DNA of 64,000 nucleotides from Hyphomicrobium sp. (GTDB taxonomy: Bacteria > Pseudomonadota > Alphaproteobacteria > Rhizobiales > Hyphomicrobiaceae): contig JALHMJ010000010.1 in the NCBI GenBank assembly GCA_022844105.1, positions 35,863 to 99,862 of the forward strand, read 5' to 3'. The notes under the pieces were generated by a model. It was not told where the DNA came from. It did no database searches and saw nothing but the letters and a program-made list of their open reading frames with translations. Position 1 is the stretch's first letter, and the number at the start of each line of letters is the position of its first letter. Below, piece by piece: positions 1 to 8,445 of this stretch. Both the position numbers and the translations under genes were made by a program.

Positions 1-1548
1 TCGCTACCCGGTCTCGATCTTGAAACCTTGGCCAAGAAAAAGGCTCCACTCGGTGAGTGGCCGGATTCGGATGCCGCGCTGACGCCGTTCATGAAAGTCA
101 TGATCGGCCGCAACGACAAGGGCCGCGCGCTGATGGCATCGGTCGCGAACGTGAATCTGCAGGACCTGAGCACCGCCAGTGACGATCAGATCAAAACGGT
201 GACGGATCTCGCCTGGGAGATCAAGCGGCTCGTGCATGCACTGATCTCGGGCAAAGCTTCCGATGTGCTCGCCGATCTCAATATCGCAACAGGCGCAAAG
301 TTGAGCCCGTCGCTGGTCGCTGACCTGACCGCAAGTCTGCCACGCGACGTCATTTTAGGTGCCCAACAGGAGTGGCTGCCGAATTTGGCGCAGGAAATTA
401 CAGGCGGTCCGATTTCGCCGGCCGCCGCTGCCGCCAAGGCTCAGAGCAATCAGAGCCCGCCCGTCGCGGACGAACCACCGCCCCCGGAAGCGCAGCAAAG
501 TGACGCCGTATCCGAGCCCGTCGCGACCGACACGGAAGCTGAGCCCGAAGGCGACGGCAAAGTCGCGGCCAACAAGGTCAAGCTCGACCCGCCGACGTGC
601 GTGCTGCGCGTCCTGGGCGCTTGCGTGATGTTCAAGGACCCAAACGCGACGGTGCCCCCACCCGACAGCGCGAACGACACGGCTGGTGCGGCAGACAATA
701 CCGAGAGCGGACCAGTGCCGTCGACGGCGCGCACTTTATCTGAACCGATGCGCGCCGGTCTTGGCGACGTCGTGCCGGCCGCAAGCCCTGAACGCACTGA
801 AAAAGTCAGCGACAAAAAAGATGATCTGCTGTTTCCGACCGATGAAGAACGTCGCGAGTTGACGGAACGGAGAAAGGCCGCGGGATCAACCGCCCGACCG
901 GCGCTCGGTACGGCCGGTGGGGGAGCGGTGTCGGCCACGGAAGGATCGCCAGTTGACGGTGGCGCCCCGATGATCGCAATTGATAGCGGTGTTGATCCCG
1001 AAAGCTGGGCTGAGTACGGCGGCTGGTATCGCCAAGACTTTGCCATTTCCTACAGGCCGATCGGGCACAAGGACAAGTTTCTCTATTCCTGGCTTTTCCT
1101 GACTGGACCGCAGGCGCCGAAAGGGTCCACGAGCCCGGCCGCGGCCGTGTTTGATGTTCTCACGAGCAAAGACGCGCAAGGCGCATGCACGAAGTGTCAT
1201 TCCGTCGATGACATCGCCGGCAAAGGGCGCGCGGTCAATTTTTCTCAACCCTCGGCGCAAAGCAAAAAAGGTCGCTTCACCAATTTTATCCATGAGCCCC
1301 ATTTGGGCATGACCGACGAACGGGGTTGCCTGACGTGCCACAGCCTCGAAAAAGGTCAGCCCTACCTCAAGAGCTACGAGCAAGGCGACGCACGCACATT
1401 CGTGCCCGCTTTCGGCGCGATCAAGAAAGACGTCTGCCAGACCTGTCACACCAGCAGCAAGGCGCGCCAGGACTGCCTCCTCTGCCACAAGTATCATATC
1501 GACGGCGCCGTCACGCCGGTGATGTCGACGAAGCTGCGTGCGCCATGA
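1..1548 (+). CDS. Multiheme c-type cytochrome (5' end outside the window)
   Basis: The reading frame is open from the first base, so the true start lies to the left. A TTG at 28 is the first possible initiator inside the window but has no convincing ribosome site. Four heme-binding CxxCH motifs sit near the C-terminus: CTKCH (1186-1200), CLTCH (1327-1341), CQTCH (1435-1449) and CLLCH (1474-1488). The part before them is long, rich in Ala, Pro and Glu/Asp, and looks disordered, apart from a helical stretch near the N-terminal end. The last hundred or so residues probably form a periplasmic tetraheme electron-transfer module. No substrate-oxidising domain is visible, so the partner is unknown. 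The CcmI-like gene 37 bases downstream suggests a cytochrome c setting. The heme motifs are seen directly; the electron-transfer role is inferred. Confidence 0.8.
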   Translation, partial: SLPGLDLETLAKKKAPLGEWPDSDAALTPFMKVMIGRNDKGRALMASVANVNLQDLSTASDDQIKTVTDLAWEIKRLVHALISGKASDVLADLNIATGAKLSPSLVADLTASLPRDVILGAQQEWLPNLAQEITGGPISPAAAAAKAQSNQSPPVADEPPPPEAQQSDAVSEPVATDTEAEPEGDGKVAANKVKLDPPTCVLRVLGACVMFKDPNATVPPPDSANDTAGAADNTESGPVPSTARTLSEPMRAGLGDVVPAASPERTEKVSDKKDDLLFPTDEERRELTERRKAAGSTARPALGTAGGGAVSATEGSPVDGGAPMIAIDSGVDPESWAEYGGWYRQDFAISYRPIGHKDKFLYSWLFLTGPQAPKGSTSPAAAVFDVLTSKDAQGACTKCHSVDDIAGKGRAVNFSQPSAQSKKGRFTNFIHEPHLGMTDERGCLTCHSLEKGQPYLKSYEQGDARTFVPAFGAIKKDVCQTCHTSSKARQDCLLCHKYHIDGAVTPVMSTKLRAP

Positions 1549-1585
1549 TCACGAAGCCGAGCAACTGAAAGAGTGAGGATTGACC

Positions 1586-2176
1586 ATGACAGAGCTTCAC
1601 GTCCCGGCGATCATCGGCACCGCAGCTACGATGCTGGCGCTGGTCCTCTTGCTGTTGCGATCCCCAGATCGTGGCCGCCGCGTCGTGACGACGCTCGCCG
1701 GGCGCTGGGTCGCGGCGGGGTCGCCGATCGCCGGTGTCACCTTGGCGGCGCTCACGGCGCTGGCGATATCCTGCTTTGCGCAAGTAACGACAACCGGCGG
1801 CATTGCCGCTTCAAGTCCGCCAGCCGGCCCTGAGGTTCACGCGGCCCTGGCGGGCGGTGACGGCGCCGATCCTGATCTGGCATCACTGAGCGCCTATGCG
1901 AATACAATCGACGGCGCATCGCCCGCTGGTCCACCCGCTGCGAGGCCAGCCAACATGCCCGACGTTGACGCGATGATCGGCAAACTGGCCGCTCGCCTTG
2001 AGCAGGAACCGGGGGATGCCAAGGGTTGGCGGATGCTCGGCTGGTCTTATTTGAACACCGACCGGCCGGCGGAAGCGGCCAAGGCCTATCAAAAGGCCCT
2101 TGCGATCGAGCCAGACGATCAGGACAGCGATCGTGGCCTGAAAGCCGCAAATGCCGCGCTCGTGAGCCGAAAGTAA
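1586..2176 (+). CDS. Membrane-anchored TPR protein, CcmI/CycH-like
   Basis: This is a 196-residue protein. ATG 1586 is preferred over a TTG six bases upstream because GAGGAT lies at a good distance from it. Two hydrophobic segments (about residues 5-22 and 42-62) flank a short basic stretch, as in the membrane part of CcmI/CycH, the apocytochrome c chaperone of the heme-ligation system. After a Pro/Ala-rich linker there is at least one good TPR unit (about residues 140-180, with the GWSYLNTDRPAEAAKAYQKA pattern). It is shorter than typical CcmI and no ccmFH genes are visible, so it may be a cytochrome assembly factor dedicated to the multiheme cytochrome just upstream. The TPR and membrane segments are seen; the assembly role is inferred. 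Confidence 0.65.
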   Translation: MTELHVPAIIGTAATMLALVLLLLRSPDRGRRVVTTLAGRWVAAGSPIAGVTLAALTALAISCFAQVTTTGGIAASSPPAGPEVHAALAGGDGADPDLASLSAYANTIDGASPAGPPAARPANMPDVDAMIGKLAARLEQEPGDAKGWRMLGWSYLNTDRPAEAAKAYQKALAIEPDDQDSDRGLKAANAALVSRK

Positions 2177-2332
2177 ACGCTCCGACAACGGTGGATGCCG
2201 TTGGACGCCCATCTTGAGGCTTCGATAGGCTTTCCCTATCAAGCGACGGATCACGGGCCTTGAACCTTGGGGCCGGCTGTCGCCATAGCTATATGCAAAT
2301 CATCCATAATGCTGAGCGGGAGGCCGATCCGA

Positions 2333-2806
2333 ATGACTGTGCATGAGCCCTGGAGCGAGGAACGTACGCGTTCCATCGTCGCCGCCCATACACATCTGGA
2401 AGGCCCGATGATGCCGATCCTGCATGCGGTTCAGGAGGCGTTCGGCTTCGTGCCGGAAGCAGCCGTCCCAGTCATCGCTCACGAATTGAACCTGAGCCGC
2501 GCCGAAGTCCATGGCGTGATCACCTTCTATCACGACTTCCGCCGCCAGCCGGCCGGCCAGACCGTGCTCAAGGTATGCCGCGCGGAAGCCTGCCAATCGA
2601 TGGGTTGCGAGAGCCTCGTCAAACACGCCGAGGATCGGCTTGGCATCGCCTGCGGCGAAACCACGGCCGACGGTCGCGTGACTTTCGAAACCATCTACTG
2701 CCTTGGCCTTTGCGCAACAGCTCCTTCGGCAATGGTCGACGGACAGATTATCGGCCGCCTGGATACGGCAAAACTCGACAAGATCCTTGCGGAGGCCGGC
2801 GCATGA
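2333..2806 (+). CDS. fdsG: NAD-dependent formate dehydrogenase, gamma subunit
   Basis: This 157-residue protein is homologous to NuoE and to the 24-kDa subunit of complex I. It carries one [2Fe-2S] cluster bound by the cysteines in VCRAEACQ and YCLGLC. In the soluble FdsABG complex it lies close to the FMN of FdsB. The start at ATG 2333 is chosen because GGGAGG (2318-2323) is well placed; in-frame codons upstream (TTG 2267, ATG 2309) have no ribosome site. The stop overlaps the start of fdsB by four bases, so the two are translationally coupled. This is the first gene of the fds operon. The length fits the family. Confidence 0.95.
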   Translation: MTVHEPWSEERTRSIVAAHTHLEGPMMPILHAVQEAFGFVPEAAVPVIAHELNLSRAEVHGVITFYHDFRRQPAGQTVLKVCRAEACQSMGCESLVKHAEDRLGIACGETTADGRVTFETIYCLGLCATAPSAMVDGQIIGRLDTAKLDKILAEAGA

Positions 2807-4374
2807 CGATTAGAATTTTCATTCCCCGTGATGCCGCCGCCGTAGCCTGTGGTGCCGACGCTGTCGTGGCCGCCGTGCAGCAGGCCGCCCAGAAGGCGAA
2901 GCTCGCCGTTGAGATCGTTCGCAACGGTTCGCGTGGGATGCTCTGGATCGAGCCGTTGATGGAAGTCGAGGATGCGGGCGTGCGCTACGCCTTCGGTCCG
3001 ATGACGACGGCTGATGCAACCAAGATCGTTGCGTCACTCACCAAGGCAGGTGCTGCAAAAATCAAGCACCCGCTCGCGTTGGGTCCGACGGAAGAGATCC
3101 CGTTTTTCAAGAAGCAGACACGGCTCACGTTTGCCCGCTGCGGACTGACTGACCCCGTTTCGCTCGCCGATTACAAAGCCCATGGCGGCTATAAAGGTCT
3201 CGAACGTGCGTTGGCCGTTGGACCGATGGGGATCGTCGACGAAGTGACGAAATCGGGCTTGCGCGGCCGCGGCGGCGCCGGCTTCCCAACCGGCATCAAG
3301 TGGAAGACGGTCCACGACACCCCGATGGGCCAGCAGAAGTACATCGTCTGCAATGCCGACGAAGGCGATAGCGGCACCTTCGCCGACCGCATGATCATGG
3401 AAGGCGATCCCTTCGTTCTGATCGAAGGGATGACGATCGCTGGCATCGCCGTCGGCGCCACCAAAGGCTATATCTACCTGCGCTCGGAGTACCCGCACGC
3501 CGAGATCGCTCTCAATCAAGCGATTGGACATGCACGCGCTGCTGGCCTGCTTGGACCTACGGTGGCGGGCTCACCGCACGCATTCGATCTCGAAGTTCGC
3601 ATGGGCGCGGGGGCCTATGTCTGCGGCGAGGAAACCTCGCTTTTGGAAAGCCTGGAAGGCAAGCGCGGTCTCGTACGCGCCAAGCCACCGCTTCCGGCCC
3701 ACAAGGGTCTGTTTGGTCAGCCGACCGTTATCAACAACGTCTTGTCGCTCTCTGCGGTGCCGTTCATTCTGTCCGATGGCGCGACGGCGTATTTCGATTA
3801 CGGCATGGGCCGCTCGCGCGGCACGATGCCCATCCAGCTCGCCGGCAACATCAAGCATGGCGGCCTGTTCGAGACGGCCTTCGGCATCACGCTTGGCGAA
3901 CTCGTCGATGACATCGGCGGCGGCACGTATTCCGGCCGCCCCGTGAAAGCCGTGCAGGTTGGCGGGCCGCTGGGCGCCTACTTCCCCCGCGGCTACTTTG
4001 ACACTCCCTTCGATTACGAAGCCTTTGCCGCGCGTGACGGCCTGATCGGACACGCCGGCGTTGTGGTGTTCGACGAAACGGCGAATATGGCCAAGCAGGC
4101 GCGATTCGCCTTTCACTTCTGCGCCGCGGAAAGTTGCGGCAAGTGCACGCCGTGCCGGATCGGAGCGGTGCGCGGGCGCGAAACGATGGACAAGATTATC
4201 GCCGGCCACGATACGCAGGCCAACCTCGCCGTCGTCGAGGACCTCTGCAACACGATGAAGTTCGGTTCGCTGTGCGCGTTGGGCGGCTTCACGCCGTATC
4301 CCGTGTCGAGCGCGCTCAATCATTTCCCTGAAGATTTCGGCCGGGTGCAAAAGCTGCCCGTCGCCGCGGAGTGA
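2803..4374 (+). CDS. fdsB: NAD-dependent formate dehydrogenase, beta subunit (NADH/FMN-binding)
   Basis: This 523-residue protein is homologous to NuoF with an N-terminal thioredoxin-like extension. The glycine-rich FMN/NADH motif GRGGAGFPTGIKW lies near residues 150-165, and GAGAYVCGEETSLLESLEG near 265-285. A C-terminal [4Fe-4S] cluster motif ESCGKCTPCR is completed by a later cysteine in GSLCALGG. It takes electrons from FdsA through FdsG and reduces NAD+ at the FMN in the cytoplasm. The start is the ATG at 2803, which overlaps the fdsG stop as ATGA. Key motifs all appear intact. Confidence 0.95.
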   Translation: MTIRIFIPRDAAAVACGADAVVAAVQQAAQKAKLAVEIVRNGSRGMLWIEPLMEVEDAGVRYAFGPMTTADATKIVASLTKAGAAKIKHPLALGPTEEIPFFKKQTRLTFARCGLTDPVSLADYKAHGGYKGLERALAVGPMGIVDEVTKSGLRGRGGAGFPTGIKWKTVHDTPMGQQKYIVCNADEGDSGTFADRMIMEGDPFVLIEGMTIAGIAVGATKGYIYLRSEYPHAEIALNQAIGHARAAGLLGPTVAGSPHAFDLEVRMGAGAYVCGEETSLLESLEGKRGLVRAKPPLPAHKGLFGQPTVINNVLSLSAVPFILSDGATAYFDYGMGRSRGTMPIQLAGNIKHGGLFETAFGITLGELVDDIGGGTYSGRPVKAVQVGGPLGAYFPRGYFDTPFDYEAFAARDGLIGHAGVVVFDETANMAKQARFAFHFCAAESCGKCTPCRIGAVRGRETMDKIIAGHDTQANLAVVEDLCNTMKFGSLCALGGFTPYPVSSALNHFPEDFGRVQKLPVAAE

Positions 4375-4379
4375 GATCC

Positions 4380-7256
4380 ATGACGCTGATCAAAGAAATC
4401 GACTACGGAACCAAAGCCTCCTCGTCGGAGCAGATGGTCACGCTGACGATCGACGGCGTTGAAGTGTCCGTACCCGCCGGCACGTCAATCATGCGCGCGG
4501 CGATGGAGATCGGCACCACGATCCCCAAGCTCTGCGCAACCGACATGCTGGACAGCTTCGGCTCCTGCCGCCTCTGTCTTGTCGAAATCGAAGGCCGCAA
4601 CGGGACGCCCGCATCGTGCACCACGCCGGTCGCCCCCGGCATCAAGGTCAAGACGCAGACCCCGCGCCTGAAGAACATCCGCAAGGGCGTGATGGAGCTT
4701 TACATCTCCGATCACCCCCTCGACTGCCTGACCTGCGCTGCGAACGGCGACTGTGAGTTGCAGGACATGGCCGGCGCCGTCGGTCTGCGCGACGTGCGCT
4801 ACGGTTATCAAGGCGAGAACCATGTGTTCGATCAGGTTGCCGCGCGCGAAAATCCGCTGTTCCTCAAGAAGGACACGTCGAACCCTTACTTCACCTACGA
4901 TGCGTCCAAGTGCATCGTCTGCAATCGCTGTGTGCGTGCCTGCGAGGAAGTGCAAGGCACGTTCGCGCTGACGATTTCGGGCCGCGGCTTCGACAGCCGC
5001 GTGTCCGCCGGCATGGACGAAGACTTTCTGAGTTCCGAGTGCGTGTCCTGCGGCGCCTGCGTGCAGGCTTGCCCCACGGCAACGCTGTCGGAAAAGAGCC
5101 TGATTGAAATCGGCCAGCCTGAGCATTCGGAAATCACGACCTGCGCTTATTGCGGCGTCGGTTGCTCGTTCAAGGCCGAGATGCGCGGCGAAGAAGTCGT
5201 GCGCATGGTGCCGTGGAAGGACGGCAAGGCCAACCGCGGCCACTCTTGCGTCAAGGGCCGCTTTGCCTACGGCTACACCACGCACCGCGATCGCATCCTG
5301 AAGCCCATGGTGCGCGACAAGATCACAGACCCCTGGCGCGAGACCACCTGGGAAGAAGCAGTCGAGCGCGTTGCGTCCGAATTCCGCCGCGTGCAAACGC
5401 AGTTCGGTCGCGGTTCCGTGGGCGGCATCACGTCGTCGCGCTGCACGAACGAAGATATCTTTGTCGTCCAGAAGCTGATCCGCCAAGGCTTTGGCGTCAA
5501 CAATGTCGATACCTGCGCCCGCGTTTGCCATTCGCCAACGGGTTATGGCCTGAAGTCGACCTTTGGTGAATCGGCCGGTACGCAGGATTTCGACTCGGTC
5601 GAACATTCCGACGTCATTCTCCTGATCGGCGCCAACCCGACCGACGGTCACCCGGTATTTGCAAGCCGCATGAAAGCGCGCCTGCGTGCCGGCGCCAAGC
5701 TCATCGTCGCCGACCCGCGCCGCACCGATATCGTGCGCTCGCCGCACATCGAAGCCGCGCATCATCTCGCTCTGCAGCCCGGCTCCAACGTCGCGCTGCT
5801 GACGTCGATGGCGCACGTGATTGTCACCGAAGGGCTCATCGACGAGACATTCGTGCGCGAGCGCTGCGACTGGGCCGAGTTCCAGGAGTGGGCCGCCTTC
5901 GTCGCCGAGCCGCGCAATTCGCCCGAATCCATGCAGCCCTACACCGGCGTCGATGCGGGCGAGATCCGCGCCGCTGCCAAGCTGTTCGCCACCGGCGGCA
6001 ATGCAGCGATTTATTACGGTCTCGGCGTCACCGAGCACAGCCAGGGGTCGACCACGGTGATGGCGATTGCCAACCTCGCCATGGCGACCGGCAACATCGG
6101 CCGTCCCGGCGTCGGCGTGAACCCGCTCCGCGGCCAGAACAATGTGCAGGGCGCCTGTGACATGGGCTCATTCCCGCACGAATTGACCGCCTATCGTCAT
6201 GTGTCGGATGCTTCCGCCCGCGCCCTGTTTGAAAGCGCCTGGCAGTGCAAGATCGATCCGGAACCGGGCCTGCGCATTCCCAACATGCTCGACGCGGCAG
6301 TCGAGGGATCGTTCAAGGCGCTCTACATCCAGGGCGAGGACATTCTGCAGTCCGACCCCGATACGCATCACGTTTCGGCGGGTCTTGCCGCGATGGAATG
6401 CGTGGTCGTGCAGGATCTCTTCCTCAATGAAACCGCCAACTATGCGCACGTTTTCTTGCCCGGCTGCACGTTCCTGGAAAAGGACGGCACTTTCACCAAC
6501 GCCGAGCGCCGCGTCCAGCGTGTCACCAAGGTCATGACGCCGAAGAATGGCTATGGCGATTGGGAAGTCACACAGCTGATCGCCAACAAGCTGGGCCTCG
6601 GCTGGAATTACGTCCATCCGTCAGAGATCATGGCCGAGATTGCCGCCCTGACCCCGACCTTCGCCGGCGTGACCTACGAGAAGCTCGCCGAGCATGGGTC
6701 GGTCCAGTGGCCGTGCAACGAAGATCACCCGCTCGGCTACCCGGTCATGCATACCGACGAGTTCACACGTGGACGCGGCCGCTTCATGCTGACCGAATAC
6801 GTGCCGACCGATGAGCGCACCGGCGCACGCTATCCGCTGATCCTGACCACCGGGCGCATCCTTTCGCAATACAATGTCGGCGCGCAGACGCGGCGGACGA
6901 GCAATGTCGTGTGGCACGAAGAAGATAGGCTTGAGATCAACCCTCACGATGCCGAACAGCGCGGCGTCAAGGATGGGGATTGGGTCACGGTGCGCAGCCG
7001 TGCCGGCGAGACGGCGCTGCGTGCACTCATCACCGATCGTGTGGCGGCAGGCGTTGTCTACACGACCTTCCATCATCCGCTGACGCAGGCGAACGTCATC
7101 ACCACCGACTTCTCGGATTGGGCGACGAACTGCCCCGAGTTCAAGGTGACGGCGGTGCAGGTCGCGCCGTCGAACGGACCGACGGACTATCAGAAGAAAT
7201 ACATGGACTTTGCTGATCAGAGCCGCCGCATCGCGCCGGCCGAAGCGGCGGAGTAA
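4380..7256 (+). CDS. fdsA: NAD-dependent formate dehydrogenase, alpha subunit (molybdenum catalytic subunit)
   Basis: This is a 958-residue catalytic subunit. The order of domains is: an N-terminal [2Fe-2S] ferredoxin domain (cysteines in SCRLC), a His-Cys3 [4Fe-4S] motif (HPLDCLTCAANGDC), two [4Fe-4S] ferredoxin motifs (CIVCNRC and CVSCGAC), a [4Fe-4S] motif before the molybdenum domain (CAYCGVGC), and the bis-MGD oxidoreductase domain. The molybdenum ligand is Cys383 in RVCHSP, followed by the catalytic His384. It oxidises formate to CO2. ATG 4380 is five bases after the fdsB stop; a GTG nine bases earlier has no support. The molybdenum cofactor needs FdhD (next gene) and MobA (14626-15270). 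Confidence 0.96.
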   Translation: MTLIKEIDYGTKASSSEQMVTLTIDGVEVSVPAGTSIMRAAMEIGTTIPKLCATDMLDSFGSCRLCLVEIEGRNGTPASCTTPVAPGIKVKTQTPRLKNIRKGVMELYISDHPLDCLTCAANGDCELQDMAGAVGLRDVRYGYQGENHVFDQVAARENPLFLKKDTSNPYFTYDASKCIVCNRCVRACEEVQGTFALTISGRGFDSRVSAGMDEDFLSSECVSCGACVQACPTATLSEKSLIEIGQPEHSEITTCAYCGVGCSFKAEMRGEEVVRMVPWKDGKANRGHSCVKGRFAYGYTTHRDRILKPMVRDKITDPWRETTWEEAVERVASEFRRVQTQFGRGSVGGITSSRCTNEDIFVVQKLIRQGFGVNNVDTCARVCHSPTGYGLKSTFGESAGTQDFDSVEHSDVILLIGANPTDGHPVFASRMKARLRAGAKLIVADPRRTDIVRSPHIEAAHHLALQPGSNVALLTSMAHVIVTEGLIDETFVRERCDWAEFQEWAAFVAEPRNSPESMQPYTGVDAGEIRAAAKLFATGGNAAIYYGLGVTEHSQGSTTVMAIANLAMATGNIGRPGVGVNPLRGQNNVQGACDMGSFPHELTAYRHVSDASARALFESAWQCKIDPEPGLRIPNMLDAAVEGSFKALYIQGEDILQSDPDTHHVSAGLAAMECVVVQDLFLNETANYAHVFLPGCTFLEKDGTFTNAERRVQRVTKVMTPKNGYGDWEVTQLIANKLGLGWNYVHPSEIMAEIAALTPTFAGVTYEKLAEHGSVQWPCNEDHPLGYPVMHTDEFTRGRGRFMLTEYVPTDERTGARYPLILTTGRILSQYNVGAQTRRTSNVVWHEEDRLEINPHDAEQRGVKDGDWVTVRSRAGETALRALITDRVAAGVVYTTFHHPLTQANVITTDFSDWATNCPEFKVTAVQVAPSNGPTDYQKKYMDFADQSRRIAPAEAAE

Positions 7257-7259
7257 CCG

Positions 7260-8120
7260 ATGACCGAGCCGCTCGCCAGGGTCGAAAGTGTCAAAGTCGT
7301 CGCCGGTAGCACGTCCGCCTCATCGCGGGTGCTGCCGGAGGAGACGGCTGTCGCTCTCGTCTATGACGGCTCCACCCATGCGGTAATGATGGCAACCCCA
7401 CAGGACTTGGAGGATTTTGCTCTCGGCTTCAGCCTGGCCGAAGGCAAGATCGATCGCGTTTCCGACATCGCAAGCTTGGATGTGGTCGAGCAGCCCCTCG
7501 GCCTCGAACTGCGCATGTGGATGACACCAGGGGCCGGACACCGGCTCGCGGTCCGCCGCCGCGCCATGTTAGGCCCCACCGGTTGCGGATTGTGCGGCGT
7601 GGAAAGCTTGGAGCAGGCTCTGCCCGCAGCTAAACCTGTGACCGCGACGTTGCAGGTCAGCGCCGTCCAAATCGAAGCGGCAATGGCGTCGCTCGCCCCG
7701 GCGCAAAAACTCAACCGCGAAGCGCGAGCGCTGCATGCCGCCGGCTTCTGGACGCTCGACAAGGGACTTGTCATGGTCCGTGAGGACGTCGGGCGCCACA
7801 ATGCCCTCGACAAACTCGCCGGCGCAATGGCGCGCAAGGCGATTGACGCAGCAGCTGGTATCATCGTCTTGACGAGCCGCCTGTCCGTCGAACTGGTGCA
7901 GAAGGCCGCGCAGATGGGCGCCCCGGTCCTCGTCGCGGTCTCGGTGCCGACCGCGCTTGCGGTGCGCACGGCAGACGCCGCTGGCATTACGCTCGTCGGC
8001 ATTGCACGCGGCGACGCCTTTGAGATATTTACCCATCCCGAGCGCGTGGCCGCCGAACCGGCTCGGTCAACACGTCCGGTTCGCCTGCGCACGGAAGGGG
8101 GCCTGCATGCAAACGTCTGA
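7260..8120 (+). CDS. fdhD: FdhD-type sulfurtransferase for formate dehydrogenase (FdsC)
   Basis: This 286-residue protein belongs to the FdhD family, which binds bis-MGD and transfers the sulfur needed to sulfurate the molybdenum cofactor before insertion into formate dehydrogenase. The redox-active CxxC is visible in TGCGLCGVE, around residue 107. Other family blocks are ALGFSLAEG and VREDVGRHNALDKL. It starts three bases after the fdsA stop, and its last codons overlap fdsD. In Rhodobacter-type fds operons the corresponding gene is called fdsC. Confidence 0.93.
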   Translation: MTEPLARVESVKVVAGSTSASSRVLPEETAVALVYDGSTHAVMMATPQDLEDFALGFSLAEGKIDRVSDIASLDVVEQPLGLELRMWMTPGAGHRLAVRRRAMLGPTGCGLCGVESLEQALPAAKPVTATLQVSAVQIEAAMASLAPAQKLNREARALHAAGFWTLDKGLVMVREDVGRHNALDKLAGAMARKAIDAAAGIIVLTSRLSVELVQKAAQMGAPVLVAVSVPTALAVRTADAAGITLVGIARGDAFEIFTHPERVAAEPARSTRPVRLRTEGGLHANV

Positions 8121-8343
8121 TAAGCTCGTGATGATGGTCAATCAGATCGTGCGCAATGTCCTCGTCCAAGGCGACGAGCGCGCCGTCGTCGTAGCCGCCG
8201 ATCACATGCGCAAATTCTGGGAGCCGCGCATGCGGGCCCACATCTATCAGCATGTCAAAGCTGGCGGCGAAGGTTTGACGCCTCTCGCCTTGCGCGCCGT
8301 GAACGAACTGGAGCGCCTCGAAACTCCGGCCGCCGCGTCCTGA
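8107..8343 (+). CDS. fdsD: Formate dehydrogenase delta subunit
   Basis: This 78-residue soluble protein has the FdsD pattern: an N-terminal helix with VNQI, then FWEPRMRAHIYQHV, then LTPLALRAVNEL. FdsD is required for maturation or stability of some NAD-dependent formate dehydrogenases and has no cofactor motif. The ATG at 8107 lies inside fdhD, giving a 14-base overlap, which supports translational coupling as the last gene of the operon. About 100 bases without a clear terminator follow. Confidence 0.88.
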   Translation: MQTSDKLVMMVNQIVRNVLVQGDERAVVVAADHMRKFWEPRMRAHIYQHVKAGGEGLTPLALRAVNELERLETPAAAS

Positions 8344-8445
8344 GCGCACGAGGCCCCGCCGCTATCCCAGACAACGCAAAGTGTATGCGACTAAGTCTCC
8401 CGGCTGCCATATCTTAACCGGCAGTCAGGGGGAGTGGCCAACTCG

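Noticed and set aside
4485..6038. A 517-codon open frame antisense to fdsA
   Set aside because: It lies fully inside a gene with all expected motifs. Long antisense frames are common in GC-rich coding DNA, and the translation shows no recognisable domain.
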